Shown here piece by piece: positions 1 through 9,598 of a DNA stretch of 38,403 nt. The notes beneath the pieces are model-generated. The model did not search any database. It worked only from the letters and a program-made list of their open reading frames with translations, and was not told the origin of the DNA. The position numbers and the translations under genes were made by a program. The stretch covers positions 703,310 to 741,712 of the forward strand of contig BFEA01000024.1 in NCBI GenBank assembly GCA_003427395.1. Reading direction: 5' to 3'. Positions within the stretch are counted from its first letter, which is position 1; each line of letters starts with the position of its first letter. The stretch is from Chara braunii. Lineage: Eukaryota; Streptophyta; Charophyceae; Charales; Characeae.

Positions 1-310
1 CACTAGCACCCGGGGCGAGGCTCCATCTATTGGTGGGGAGCATCACCTGCTGGAAAACGGGTCCAGCATCCCTTACACAGAACGGATCAGGAAAATGTCA
101 GGAAATACAACTGAGAAAGACGCCTGCCAGCATTGATTACTCTGTCCTCCAGAGGATCTGTGCAGGTTGTTGGGAAACGGAAAAGAACCTCTTCGCCCTG
201 TACCAGGCGCCAGATACCTGCTGCTGAGAGCCTAGTTCCTCCCTCTCCCAGAAAACTTTTACCACCCCATCCCCCACTATCAATCCCTCTGTTCCACTCG
301 ATGTCGGCTG
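1..310. other. Unassigned sequence left of the first LTR
   Basis: I recognise no gene or repeat family here. The short open frames on both strands lack any motif. The end of this stretch abuts the conserved LTR start at 311 but does not encode the chromodomain tail that precedes the 3' LTR in the two other family-B copies. The LTR to its right is therefore either solitary or separated from its element. Confidence 0.4.
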
Positions 311-1177
311 TGCAATAACCCATGCTGTATGCCTCGTGGAAAGTCTGAGGGCTCCCGGGTCGCACTCAGACCCAGGCCGAGGGGGAAAATAAACCCCATG
401 TAAAGATTCAGGGCCTGGACGAGAGTTGACTAAAGTCAACTGTCAGATACCCATCAGTCAAAGTCAAAGTGTACCCAGCCCAGGCCGCCGGTCAGTCGCA
501 CACACTTGTTTGTATGCAGGTACCCAGACAGCATCAGGACCAAGGGGAAATCTGCAACTGTACACAATCCAGGCCCTCGGCTGTGAGTCAATCTGTACGA
601 CTGTGGGAAGGGGACCCGAGGCCAGACAGCCTCGTCAAACACTACAAAAGAGCTGGTCTCGAGGTGGTCAACATTCAGTCTTGCTATACTGCTTGGACGC
701 TGGCTCGACTGTGACTGGATGCTGGCATTGGCGCTGGCATGACGCTGACAAGACGCTGGCGAGACGCTGGCTGTGCGCAGGCACTGTGGACGATGATGCG
801 GGGTTGAGGCAGCATGCTGGCGCTTTCTGTTCTGTGAGCCAGGCATTGCTGATGTGGCGCTGCCACATGTCTACATTGCTGATGTGGCGCTGCCACCTGT
901 CCACCCTGCTGATGTGGCGCATGCCACTTGTCTGCATTGCTGATGAGGTGCATGCCACTGGTCTACATTGCTGATGTAGCGCTGCCACCAGCCTACATTG
1001 TGTTGCTGATGTGGCACTGCCACTTGTCTTCATTGATGATGTGGCGCATGCCACCTGTCTCTACATCTGACGTGGCATTGGCCACGCTGTCTACATGAGG
1101 TGACTGGTTGCAACAAGGAGGGAGATCAGGATCTGTGGTTGATTGGAATCGGGTACTCCCCTGAGGTTGACGTCGTC
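311..1177 (+). repeat. Truncated LTR of gypsy family B (copy B0)
   Basis: The sequence matches, in opposite orientation, the LTRs at 6055-7019 and 11200-12322. It starts with the same TGCAATAACCC terminus. It then shares the segments around 380-450 (TTCAGGGCCTG, GTCAACTGTC) and 480-720, the palindromic array, and a block near 1095-1177 (GACTGGTTGC, GGAGGGAGATC). Similarity stops abruptly at about 1177, where the inverted LTR of element C begins; the last 250 or so bases seen in the other copies are missing. No family-B coding sequence precedes it, so a solo or rearranged LTR is likely. Apparent proteins in this interval are shadows of the repeat. Confidence 0.7.
842..1095 (+). repeat. Palindromic 30-bp tandem array inside the B0 LTR
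   Basis: About eight diverged units of roughly 30 bp. Each has a core like GATGTGGCGCTGCCAC followed by a spacer similar to CTGTCTACATTGCT. The core is an inverted repeat, GTGGC and GCCAC around 3-4 bases (for example 854-866 and 884-896). The same unit, reverse-complemented, is found at 6400-6480 and 11545-11815. Confidence 0.75.
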
Positions 1178-1700
1178 TGTGACGGGGCTGAGGCAGAGCA
1201 GCGAGGTCAGGGAAGAGAGAGGGAGGGAGTGAGAGCACACACACTCACTCACTCAACTCGACACGGACTCAACACGACTCGATGGACACGGACACAAAGT
1301 GGCAAAGTGGCAAAGTCGCAGAGTCGCAATCTTGGTTCCGTACACAATGTCGCAGCAAGTCACACTGAAGCACAAGCAACGAGGCCGAAAACTGTGTCCC
1401 CAAACTCAGCTTGAGTCCGGTCTTAAGTACCGGACTCGAGTTGAGTCCAAGGGCTAAAGTGCAATTTGCCTCGGGGCTGAACTGAAAATCGAGAAGGTCT
1501 GAGCCTGGGCGCCAGAATGCCGGATGGCGCCAAGTACGAAATCCGAAAGTGGCAGAGGCGGGATTTGAGAACGGGCGCCAACTGCAGAGGGCGCCAACAG
1601 TCAGGAACCGGAGATCAGAAAATCCAAAAAAAAATAGAATAGCAGCCTGGCGGGTGGTACCCCGAGGACCAGGGATCGAGCTCTGGCTGAGTCCGTAACA
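1178..1700 (-). repeat. 3' LTR of gypsy element C
   Basis: On the minus strand this 523-bp block starts with TGTTACGG directly after a purine-rich tract and ends with CCGTCACA. The ends form an imperfect inverted repeat (7 of 8 bases) and show the TG...CA termini of LTRs. It lies downstream of the chromodomain fragment at 2675-3121 on the same strand, as expected for a 3' LTR. The second LTR is not in the window, so the boundary rests on the terminal motifs and the polypurine tract only. Confidence 0.5.
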
Positions 1701-1717
1701 CTATCCCCTCCCTCTGG
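1701..1717 (-). other. Polypurine tract of element C
   Basis: The minus strand reads CCAGAGGGAGGGGATAG immediately before TGTTACGG. A purine run abutting a TG LTR start is the plus-strand primer arrangement of LTR retrotransposons. Confidence 0.5.
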
Positions 1718-2674
1718 AAGGCAACGTCCCGGCTGCCAAAGACCCAATGAAACTGTGAAGGACGGGACGGGGCCAATCACTGGTCAGAAAAGGAAACGGG
1801 AGTAATGCAAGTAGCAGGGTAATCTTATTGAGGTTCTACAGGGATGAGGGAATCAATGCTCATGTAACAGGGTAATCCTATTGAGGGTCTACAAGGGTGA
1901 GAGTAGCAATGTTCAGGTAACATGGTAACCCTATTGAGGTTCTACAAGTATCAGGGTAGTCCTATTGGTGTTCTACAAGATTATAGGTTGTCAGGTTTGA
2001 GAGAAATAAAATAAAGCAAAAAAAATTGTTTGTTCAATGCTCAAGTGCTGGGGTGTCTAAGGGGTCTGGAAAAACAACGTCTCAGGTCTGTAACAAAGTG
2101 TCAAAAGCGAAGAAATGTCTTGAGGAAGGTCTTGGAGGGTGTCGCAGAAGTGGCGGTGAGGAAACAGTCTTCAGCAGTTCCGTGATGTAGACGGTGAGGA
2201 CTTCAGCTTGATTGTCGCAGTAGCAAGTTGCGTCCGGTACATGATCTGATGATGAGGTCTGATCCGGATAGCAGGTCGCAGACTGATCTTGTTGTCCATA
2301 TCAAAGGTGCTGCTCCCAGAAGTCTGCGAGTCCAAGGTGCCGGCCAAAGGGAACGACATGGTGGCCAACCAACTGTCTTATCTCCTCGTACTGAGCTGCA
2401 GCATGCCATTGTCCTCGTGCGCTTGACATTAGATCCATTATCATCGGCGATGCGCAGGGGCCACAAAGAGAATTTGGACAAGAGAGACAAGGATGTGGCA
2501 GAGGACAGATGGGAGAACGGGGCGAGACGGAGGCAGGAGCGGATCAGACAGAGGGAGATCGAGGGGCAAGGGCTTTGCTGGGTGCAGGGGTGTGTGTAGA
2601 GCAGGAATGCGGGGTTTTGGCGGGGTCAAGGCGGGGTTTATGCAAGGGTTTAGAGTTTGAGTTATATTATGTAT
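1718..2674 (-). other. 3' non-coding region of element C
   Basis: This stretch of about 950 bp lies between the stop of the chromodomain frame at 2675 and the polypurine tract. I see no protein motif in it. It holds a small tandem repeat at 1815-1980. It is best read as 3' untranslated element sequence. Confidence 0.45.
1815..1980 (+). repeat. Four-unit short repeat
   Basis: Four diverged copies of a segment like GGTAATCCTATTGAGG followed by TTCTACAAG start near 1815, 1868, 1923 and 1952. Spacing is about 53, 54 and 30 bp. No function is evident. Confidence 0.65.
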
Positions 2675-3121
2675 CTAGGATATAGGGTGAGCACGATCAT
2701 AGGTGCGAACAAGTTTCATAGCATTCTTAAGGTTAGCAAGAGGTTCCCATGTGGATTCTTCGTCAGGGTATCCTGTCCATTTAACTTTGTATTCTGTGAT
2801 TGGTTCAGGGTGGTCAGATACCTGAGTAGTTCTATGTCCTATGATGGCTTCGACGACGAATTCAGGGGCTGTGGGTAACATGATTGGTGGAGGTCTAGGA
2901 TATGGGCGGTCAGCGAATTGGGGTGGGTATTCACGGTATTCGTTTAGGTATTCTACGTGGAAGACAGGGTGGACATGACTCCTGTCAGGCGGGAGTTGGA
3001 GTTTGTAGTTGACAGGGGAGGTTTGTTCAATGATGAGGAAGGGTCCGAGCCACTTGTTCGAGAGTTTCTTGGACAAGCCGTGTTCGGGTTCAAAGCGTTT
3101 GGCGGAAAGCCAGACTTATAT
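2675..3121 (-). pseudogene. Gypsy integrase tail and chromodomain (element C)
   Basis: The minus-strand frame starts inside the integrase C-terminal segment ([19 protein letters not shown], then KWLGPF, then YKLQLPP...HPVFHVEYL, the GPY/F-type module). It continues into a chromodomain at about residues 68-128 of the 133-residue open part (VVEAIIGHR, YKVKWTGYP, STWEPLANL). Such chromodomains direct integration of chromovirus-type Ty3/gypsy elements to chromatin marks. The frame ends at a normal position after the domain. Upstream protein is absent: at 3121 the sequence switches to a plus-strand copy of the same family. It aligns with 5897-6044 of copy A but keeps 16 bases lost there. Confidence 0.85.
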
Positions 3122-3138
3122 AGCGCTGTCACTGCGCT
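3122..3138. repeat. Small inverted repeat at the head-to-head junction
   Basis: AGCGC TGTCACT GCGCT, a 5-bp perfect stem with a 7-base loop, sits exactly where minus-strand element C gives way to plus-strand element A. Confidence 0.6.
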
Positions 3139-4230
3139 CCAATTCCTGTCACCGCTACATGCCATACTCCTTCTACCCCAACTTCATCCGCCTTACCAAC
3201 CCCCCTGACACAACCATCGACATTCCCTATCTCCCCTATCCTCCCTCCCCAAACTCTGTCATTGCGCACCAATTCCTTCACATGGCTCGTGCGTACCTTG
3301 ATTCCACCTACTACTGCCTTGTCCTTGATCGTGAGCATCCGGAGGACTTGCTCCCAACGGACAAACCCGACAAAGCCCCCCCCTCCGACCCCGGCCTCAC
3401 CTCCATCCTCAACGAGTTCAAGGACGTCTTCCCCGAGTCCTTGCCCACCGGATTACCTCCGGATCGTGGCGCATCCCACACCATCGATTTGGAGCCTGGT
3501 CACTCTCCACCTTGCCGCCCTCCGTACCAACTCTCCGTTCCGGAAACCAAAGAAATGAAGCGGCAACTCAATGCACCCCTTAAAAAAGGATTCATTAAGC
3601 CAAGTTCATCCCCCTTCGGCACAAGCTGCCTTTTTGTCAAGAAAGGCGGAACATCGGAACTCCGGATGTGCACAGACTACCGCGCCTTGAATCGGATCAC
3701 GATCAAGAACAAGTACCCCCTACCTCGGATCTCTGATCTTCTTGATCGCCTCCGTGGAGCCAAATATTTTACCAAAATTGACCTCCGCAGTGGCTTCCAC
3801 CAGATCCGCATCCGCGAGGAGGACACCCACAAGACCGCATTATGTTCTCGCTTTGGGCACTACGAGTTCCTCATGATGCCCTTCGAACTCACCAACACCC
3901 CCGCCACATTCCAATCCACCATGAACCACATCTTTCGCGACCTCCTCGAAGTCTGTGTCGCCGTTTACCTTGATGATATCCTTGTCTATAACCCCACCTT
4001 CAGCATCTCCGCTAGGTCCTCTCTATCCTCAGAGAGCAAACATTCTACGCCAAGCTTAGCAAATGCACCTTTGCCGCTTCAAGCATTGAATACATTGGCC
4101 ACATCGTCTCCGCTGAAGGCATCAGCATGGACCGCTCGAAGGTCACCACCCTCATCGAGTATCCACCTACCAAGACCCTACTCCAACTTCTATCATTTCT
4201 CGGCCTTGCCAATTACTACCACCCCTTTAT
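3139..4230 (+). pseudogene. Gypsy protease-RT linker and reverse transcriptase (element A)
   Basis: A continuous frame carries the region before RT ([18 protein letters not shown]) and the RT fingers and palm. Visible motifs are [33 protein letters not shown] (motif A aspartate), [16 protein letters not shown] (motif B, with E where most gypsy RTs have G) and the catalytic YLDDILVY at 3966-3989. The frame is lost just after YLDD: the continuation ([20 protein letters not shown]) is in another frame from about 3998, with an in-frame TAG at 4013-4015. Gag, the protease active site and the 5' LTR are missing. The enzyme would copy element RNA to cDNA; this copy cannot make it intact. Confidence 0.9.
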
Positions 4231-4840
4231 TCGCAACTTCTCCGACATCTCGTACCCTCTCCACGAACTCACGCACAAGGACGAACCCTTCACTTGGAAC
4301 GACCGCCGCCAAAACGCCTTCGATGCCATAAAACAACTCATCACCACCACCCCCGTCCTGAAGATCGCCGACCCCACTCGCCATTTCTACGTCACCACCG
4401 ACGCCTCCGACTTCGTCATTGAAGCCATCCTGTCCCAACATTTCCCTCGTGACACCACCGAAACTCCCTCCATCAAGGAATCCCCTACCCACCCCGAGGC
4501 TCCACCCGGCGAATACCCCATCGCCTTCGCCAGCAAGAAGCTCCTCCCCGCAGAGATGAATTACCCCTCCAACGAGAAGAAACTCCTTGCTGTGATTCAC
4601 GCCCTCACAATCTGGTGCCCGTACCTCGACGGGAAATATTTCACCGTCCGCACGGATAACACCATCGTCTCTTCTATCCTAACGAAGAAAGACATTACCC
4701 CATGACAAGCCCGTTGGTTAGACTTTTCTTGCCCAATTCACATTCACCATTTGCCACACCCCCGGCAAAACAACCGCGTTGCCGATGCCCTCTCTCGATG
4801 CCCTGACCACAAGCCCTCTGAGAAAGTCTACGCCGCCATG
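4231..4840 (+). pseudogene. RNase H domain of element A
   Basis: This is the gypsy RNase H1-type domain in the same frame as the RT thumb before it ([16 protein letters not shown]). Catalytic carboxylates are visible: TTDASDF, the glutamate in YPSNEKKLLAVIHAL, and RTDN. An in-frame TGA at 4703-4705 interrupts the motif that normally reads RQARW, consistent with a CGA to TGA transition. The tether (NRVADALSRCP) follows at about 4760-4805. All three acidic residues visible are kept, but the chain is broken. Confidence 0.85.
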
Positions 4841-6044
4841 ACTCATATCCAACTCCTCCCATCACTCCACCACCGCTACACCCAAGCCTACCTCTCTTGC
4901 CCGGATTACTCAACAATCTACAACAAACTTCGTGACCTCAACTCAGTTCCCGACTACTCCCTTTACGACCAACTTCTTTACATTGACACCAAAGGCACTC
5001 GCCGACTTTGCACGCCCGACGTGTGCGGCCTCCGTACCCAACTCTTGGTCAAGCATCACGACGCCAAGACTGCAGGACACCTCGGGTTCCAAAAAACCTT
5101 CGACACCATCTCTCGTTACTTCTACTGGCCTTCCCTACTCGCCGATGTCAAAGCCTACATCCGCTCATGCCTCACATGTCAAGTCGTCGACCCCTCAAAC
5201 CGCGCCAAGCCCGACAAGCTACAATCATTGCCGATCCCCACCCACCAGTGACAGTCCATCTCCATGGACTTCATCTGTGGTCTCCCCGAGACCGACCGCG
5301 GACACGATTGCATCTATGTCATTGTTTGCCGCTTGACTAAACGTGCCCATTTTATCCCTTGCACCTTTTCGCACAACGTCAAAGACATCGCCACGCTCTT
5401 CTTTGACCATGTTGCACGCCACCATGGCCTCCCCGAGAATATCATCAGTGATCGTGACCCCCGCTTCCTCTCACAATTCTGGAAACACCTCTTCAAGGCC
5501 TATGGAACCACGCTCAAGTACAACACTGCATTCCATCCACAGACCGACTGACAAACAAAGAAGATGAATGATACTCTCCAAAGAATCCTGCGGGAGTATT
5601 GTCACCCACACCAACACGATTGGGATCAGTTGCTCACTGCCATTGAGATCGCCTACAACAATGTTGTCTGTCCTTCCACTGGCATGACTCCATTCTACCT
5701 CGACCTTGGCTATCATTCGCGCTTGCCCTTCGACTTTCTGCTCCCCTCGCAACTTAATGCCCTTCTCTCAATGAATGGGTAGCAACAATGAATAGACTCC
5801 TCAGAGAAGCCACCGAAGCCTTCGAACGAACACAGGAACAACAGGCCAACAAGACTAACAAACACAGACGTGACGTGTCATTCAAAGTAGGGGACAAAGT
5901 CTGGCTGAACCCGAACACAACTTGTCCAAGAAACTCTCGAACAAGTGGCTCGGACCCTTCCCCATCATTGAACAAACCTCCCAAGTCAACTACAAACTCC
6001 AACTCCCTCCTGACATGGCTCACGTCCACCTTGTCTTCCACGTA
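4841..6044 (+). pseudogene. Integrase of element A, truncated at the chromodomain
   Basis: The zinc-binding HHCC module is present (KHHDAKTAGHLGF ... YIRSCLTCQ). The core shows SMDFICGLP (first D) and IISDRDPRF (second D). The expected third carboxylate, 35 residues further on, is a lysine (AAG at 5558-5560). In-frame stops lie at 5249-5251, 5549-5551 and 5780-5782. The frame shifts again near 5785, then a 16-bp deletion between 5906 and 5907, seen by comparison with element C, shifts it once more. The sequence ends inside the motif VFHV at 6044, where the LTR of B1 begins; the chromodomain is lost. The gene would insert cDNA into chromosomes, but it is inactive on several counts. Confidence 0.88.
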
Positions 6045-6054
6045 ATGTGATCCG

Positions 6055-7019
6055 TGATACAATGTCTCGTAACCAGTGGACGAAGGCGAGGTGGGGGAGA
6101 ATAGACTTAGAGGGTGGAAGAATAAGTATCCATCAATGACCACATAGATAGTAGCCCCTCTTTTCCCTCTCCTTCTCCGGGCCTCCCCTCGCCTCCACGT
6201 CAGCAAACAGTGTCCAAGAAACGAGCCTGACAGAGTCTGATCACATCAGAGTGCCACGTGGCACAATTCTCTCGTGAAGACGTAGCAGCAGCGTGTAGTA
6301 TCGACATCAACAACAGGTACGTGTCCTCTCTCTCTCTCTCAGTCAATCCACAGATCCCGATCTCCCTCCTTGTCGTGTCCAACTCAGCAATAAAGACGGT
6401 GTGGCATGCACCATGTCAGCAACGTAGACAGCGTGGCATGCGCCACATCAGCAATGTAGAGAGCATGGCATGCGCAGTGTCAGCAAGCAAGAAGAGAGTT
6501 GGCGCCAGAGCAAGAAGGTGCCAGCAAGCGTGTAGCAATCTCGTGTCGTCATCGCACAGTGCCAGCATGCAGCTAGCGTCAACCCAGCGTCGCACCGGTG
6601 TCCTAGCCAGCGTCAAGCCAGCGTCAAGTCAGCAAGGCAAGATTGAATGTTGACTCTCGGAGGCAGCATCAATAAGTAGTGTTGACGAGGGTGACCTGCC
6701 TTTGGTCCCTCACCCACGGAGGCTCAGATTGACTCACAGTCGACGGCCTGGATCCCGTACAGTTGCAGACTTTCACTTGGTCCGAATGTTCTCTGGATCC
6801 CTGCATACCAACAAGTGTGTGTGTCTGATCGAAGGCCTAGGCTGGGTGCATACAGACTTTGACTCGTGGACAGCTAGGCAGTTGATCTTCGTCAACTGTC
6901 AGGCGCGGGGCCCTTGAAGCCATTTCAAAGGTTCTTTTTCCCTTGCGGCCTTAGGCCGGTGCCAGGCCTGCGGGTGGCCCTTGGACAAACAACGAGGCAT
7001 ATTGGAGCGGGTTATTGCA
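6055..7019 (-). repeat. 3' LTR of gypsy element B1
   Basis: This 965-bp block aligns along its length with 11200-12322. In element orientation it begins with TGCAATAACC and ends at ...GACATTGTATCA, giving TG...CA ends. It directly follows the B1 pol remnant, as a 3' LTR should. The left end interrupts element A at 6044. It contains a short palindromic array (6400-6480), a CT run (6328-6341) and a block near 6355-6375 (CCACAGATCCCGATCTCCCT) that is shared with the other copies. Confidence 0.75.
6400..6480 (-). repeat. Palindromic array inside the B1 LTR (short)
   Basis: Two to three units with GTGGCATGCACCATGTCAGC and GTGGCATGCGCCACATCAGC cores and a spacer like AATGTAGA. They match the arrays in the B0 and B2 LTRs, so array length varies between LTR copies: about 8 units in B0, 2-3 here and about 9 in B2. 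Confidence 0.7.
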
Positions 7020-7060
7020 TTCCTGCCGGCCCAATTTTCGAGTTTCATCGCAGAAATACA

Positions 7061-8380
7061 TTAACTTCCTTGTAGACTGCACTCATATGCAACAATAATA
7101 TCAGGAGTTGGAGGCAATAGTTCGTCCTTACTAAACCATTTGGCTTAAGGTTGAGACTCAAACTTTACCTTGAACTGCTTTTGCAGCCTTCCTCTGCCAC
7201 CTATAAGAGAAGTATCCATGTTCCGATATCTTCTCAACTTCATAGCCTCCATACATTGAAGGAGGGAACATAGATGGTCTATTGGGAAAATCATGTCCCT
7301 CTACATATGGCAGAAGTTTAGACGCGTGAAATACAGGATATATCTTGAGGTGTGGGGGTACGTCAATTCAATATTAGGGCCCATCTGCATCCCCAATCAC
7401 CTTGAGAACTTCCCAGGGTCCATAGTAGACAGGCAACAGTTTTTGAGACACATTTTCTTCCAAGGAAAATTCCTTAGACTTTACTCGTACAAAATCACCT
7501 TCTTGGAATTGTGATCGTCGACGATGCTGTTGGCCTGCTCAATCATTTATAGTTGGGCTTTCTAGATGTTTTCCTTGACTCTCTTTATGTCTTCTTCATA
7601 TAAAACTGCAAATTCTCGAGTACTTGGGGGTAACCTTTGAATTTGGTCCCGGGTTAGAGCATCAATGAGACGTCGAGGCTTCCAATCTTTATGCAGTGCA
7701 TTTGGTGTTCTCCCTGTAACAGTATGTATACTATTATTATATGCACTTGCAATCTTAGGTAAGTTCTCATCCCAATCAATCTGATCGGGTCGTACATACA
7801 TGCGCAAAAGTTGTTTGCACAGACGATTCATCTGTTCAGTTTGCCCATTTGTTTCAGGGTGTCTACCTGACGACATGGTCAACCTAGTGCTATAGGCTTC
7901 CATCAAATTTTGCCATTGTAGACCGGTGAACTATACATCCCTATCAGAGACGATGGTTTTTGTATTCCATATTCCCAAACCCATCGCATCTGGAACTTTT
8001 GGATGGCAAGTTTCGTCTTTGCTTCGGCAGGCAAGGGAATGAACATAGCATATTTTGAGAATCGGTCCACAATGACCATTACCTGACCATTTCGACTCTT
8101 AGTGTGAGACTCATGAAGCCCATTAAGATAGACGCATCTGGCTCACTTGGCATAGGTAGTGGTCTTAGTAGTCCCAATGGATTCTCATGAGAGGGTTTGT
8201 TCCTTTGGCAAACAAGACAAGTTCGCACATAGGTTAACACATCCTCCTTCATTCCTTTCCATTCAATGCGTTCTCTAACATTTGCAAATGTCTTCTTAAA
8301 ACCGAAGTGTCCTTTAAGGTCATGGCATTCCCCAATAATCATACTCTTAATTGGTTCTTTATGTGGAATGCAAAGTCTTT
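7061..8380 (-). pseudogene. Integrase and chromodomain of gypsy element B1
   Basis: Read right to left. A zinc-binding module (ECHDLKGHFGF ... YVRTCLVCQ) is followed by the core. The first catalytic aspartate is replaced: the expected D-F-M is G-F-M, codon at 8118-8120. The second (VSDRDV) is present but followed by a stop. The glutamate (NGQTEQMNRL) is intact. The C-terminal part (IDWDENLPKIASAYNN, RTPNALHKDWKPRR) runs to about 7562. The chromodomain-like tail (YEVEKISEHGYFSY) shifts frame near 7206 because of one extra base relative to B2, and stops appear afterwards. The reading frame ends at 7061, about 40 bp before the LTR. Confidence 0.85.
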
Positions 8381-8960
8381 TTTCGGTCTTATCAACAAAA
8401 AGCAGTAAGCCATTAGTCATTCGATATTCAGGGAAGAGTTCAGGGTTTCTTTGTAGGGCCCCAATGATAGGACTCCATATCAGATCATCTGCAGAACTCT
8501 TACGGATTTGCTCTTTCATGTCATTCCCAATATCGAGATAGTAGACAATTGTTCCAAAGAAATCGGCACGCCTGGACAAAGCATCCGCAACAACATTGGA
8601 CTTTTCTTTAATTGTTTTCAATTCAAAGTCAAATGTGTCAATAAAAGCGGACCATCTAACTAACTTGTCAGAGAGTCGAGGTTGGGTTTTGATCCACTTC
8701 AAAGTAGAGTGGTCTGAATAGACGGTGAAGTGTCTCCCCAACAAGTAGTGTTTCCATGTGTCCAGTGCAGCGGCCAAGGCATACAATTCCCTTTTGTAAG
8801 TGGAGTTGCTCACTTTCTCAGACGGAAGCCTCATGGACATAAACTCAATGGGTCTATATACCTTACCGTCATCCTGTTGTAGCACAACCCCAATTCCGTA
8901 CTAACTTGCGTCAGTGGTGACAATGAAAGGTAAAGACGGATCAACAATCTTTAAGACAAG
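8381..8960 (-). pseudogene. RNase H and tether of gypsy element B1
   Basis: Motifs on the minus strand: TDAS (first carboxylate), a glutamate in TYKRELYALAAAL, and FTVYSDHSTLK with its aspartate intact. The tether SNVVADALSRRADFFG follows. A TAG at 8901-8903 interrupts right after TDAS where B2 has glutamine, consistent with CAG to TAG. The frame is otherwise open from 8885 to 8079, running into the integrase zinc module. Confidence 0.87.
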
Positions 8961-9598
8961 ATAATGAGTTAGTACGTGTTTTTGCTTTTTAAACGAAGAC
9001 TCACAATCTTTATCTCATAACCAAGGTTTTTCCTTGTTCATAAGTCTTCTCATAGGCGCAACTATCAAAGAGAAGTTCCTTACGAACTTCCTATAATAAC
9101 TAGCAAGTCCTAGAAAAGATCTAAGTTCAGTAACCGTCTTGGGTCTGGGTCAATCTCGAATTGCTGTAATTTTTTTCTCTTATGCCCTTAGTCCCTCTTT
9201 GTTTACTGTATGTCGTAGGTACAATACCCCAGGCTTAGCAAAATCAGACTTCTTAGGATTCAGTTTAAAGTTGCCTTCGCACAACTTTTAAAGTAACATT
9301 CATAGGTGTTTCTCGTGGTCCTCAAGTGTCTAAACAACTACAAACTAGTTCAACCATTGTCTAAACAATTCATTCATAGACCTTTGAAAAGTCGCAGGTG
9401 CATTTGTCAATCCGAAAGGCATAACAATGAATTCGTAATGTCGATACCTGGTTCAAAAAGTCGTCTTGTGTTAATCTTCAAAGGCCACCTCAATCTGGTG
9501 GTAGCCTGACTTCATATCAATCTTGCTAAAATACTTACAACCCTGCAACTGATCCAGCAGGTCATCAATACAAGGTATTAAATGACTTCGATTCACCC
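8961..9598 (-). pseudogene. Reverse transcriptase of gypsy element B1, catalytic loop deleted
   Basis: On the minus strand the RT palm is readable: IDDLLDQLQGCKYFSKIDMK (motif A), then [20 protein letters not shown] (motif B). Where B2 has the YLDDILVYG loop, B1 goes straight from the preceding FVVV to a TAG (9330-9332) and then TLEDHEKHL. Comparison with B2 indicates a 27-bp in-frame deletion. The 5' end of the element (start of RT, protease, gag and 5' LTR) is missing beyond about 9598, where unrelated sequence starts. Confidence 0.87.

Noticed and set aside
426-974. Plus-strand 182-codon frame and its repeats near 11900 and 6500
   Set aside because: It is the conserved LTR sequence of family B read as protein. 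Similarity between copies reflects repeat homology, and the C-terminal part is only the palindromic array.
842-1095. Regularly spaced palindromic repeats as a CRISPR array
   Set aside because: Units diverge, spacers are themselves repeated, and the sequence is a eukaryotic LTR.
6315-6323. Plus-strand splice donor in the family-B LTR (also 11469)
   Set aside because: The string is close to consensus in two copies but lies antisense to the element, with no open exon before it. Noted in the LTR entry only.
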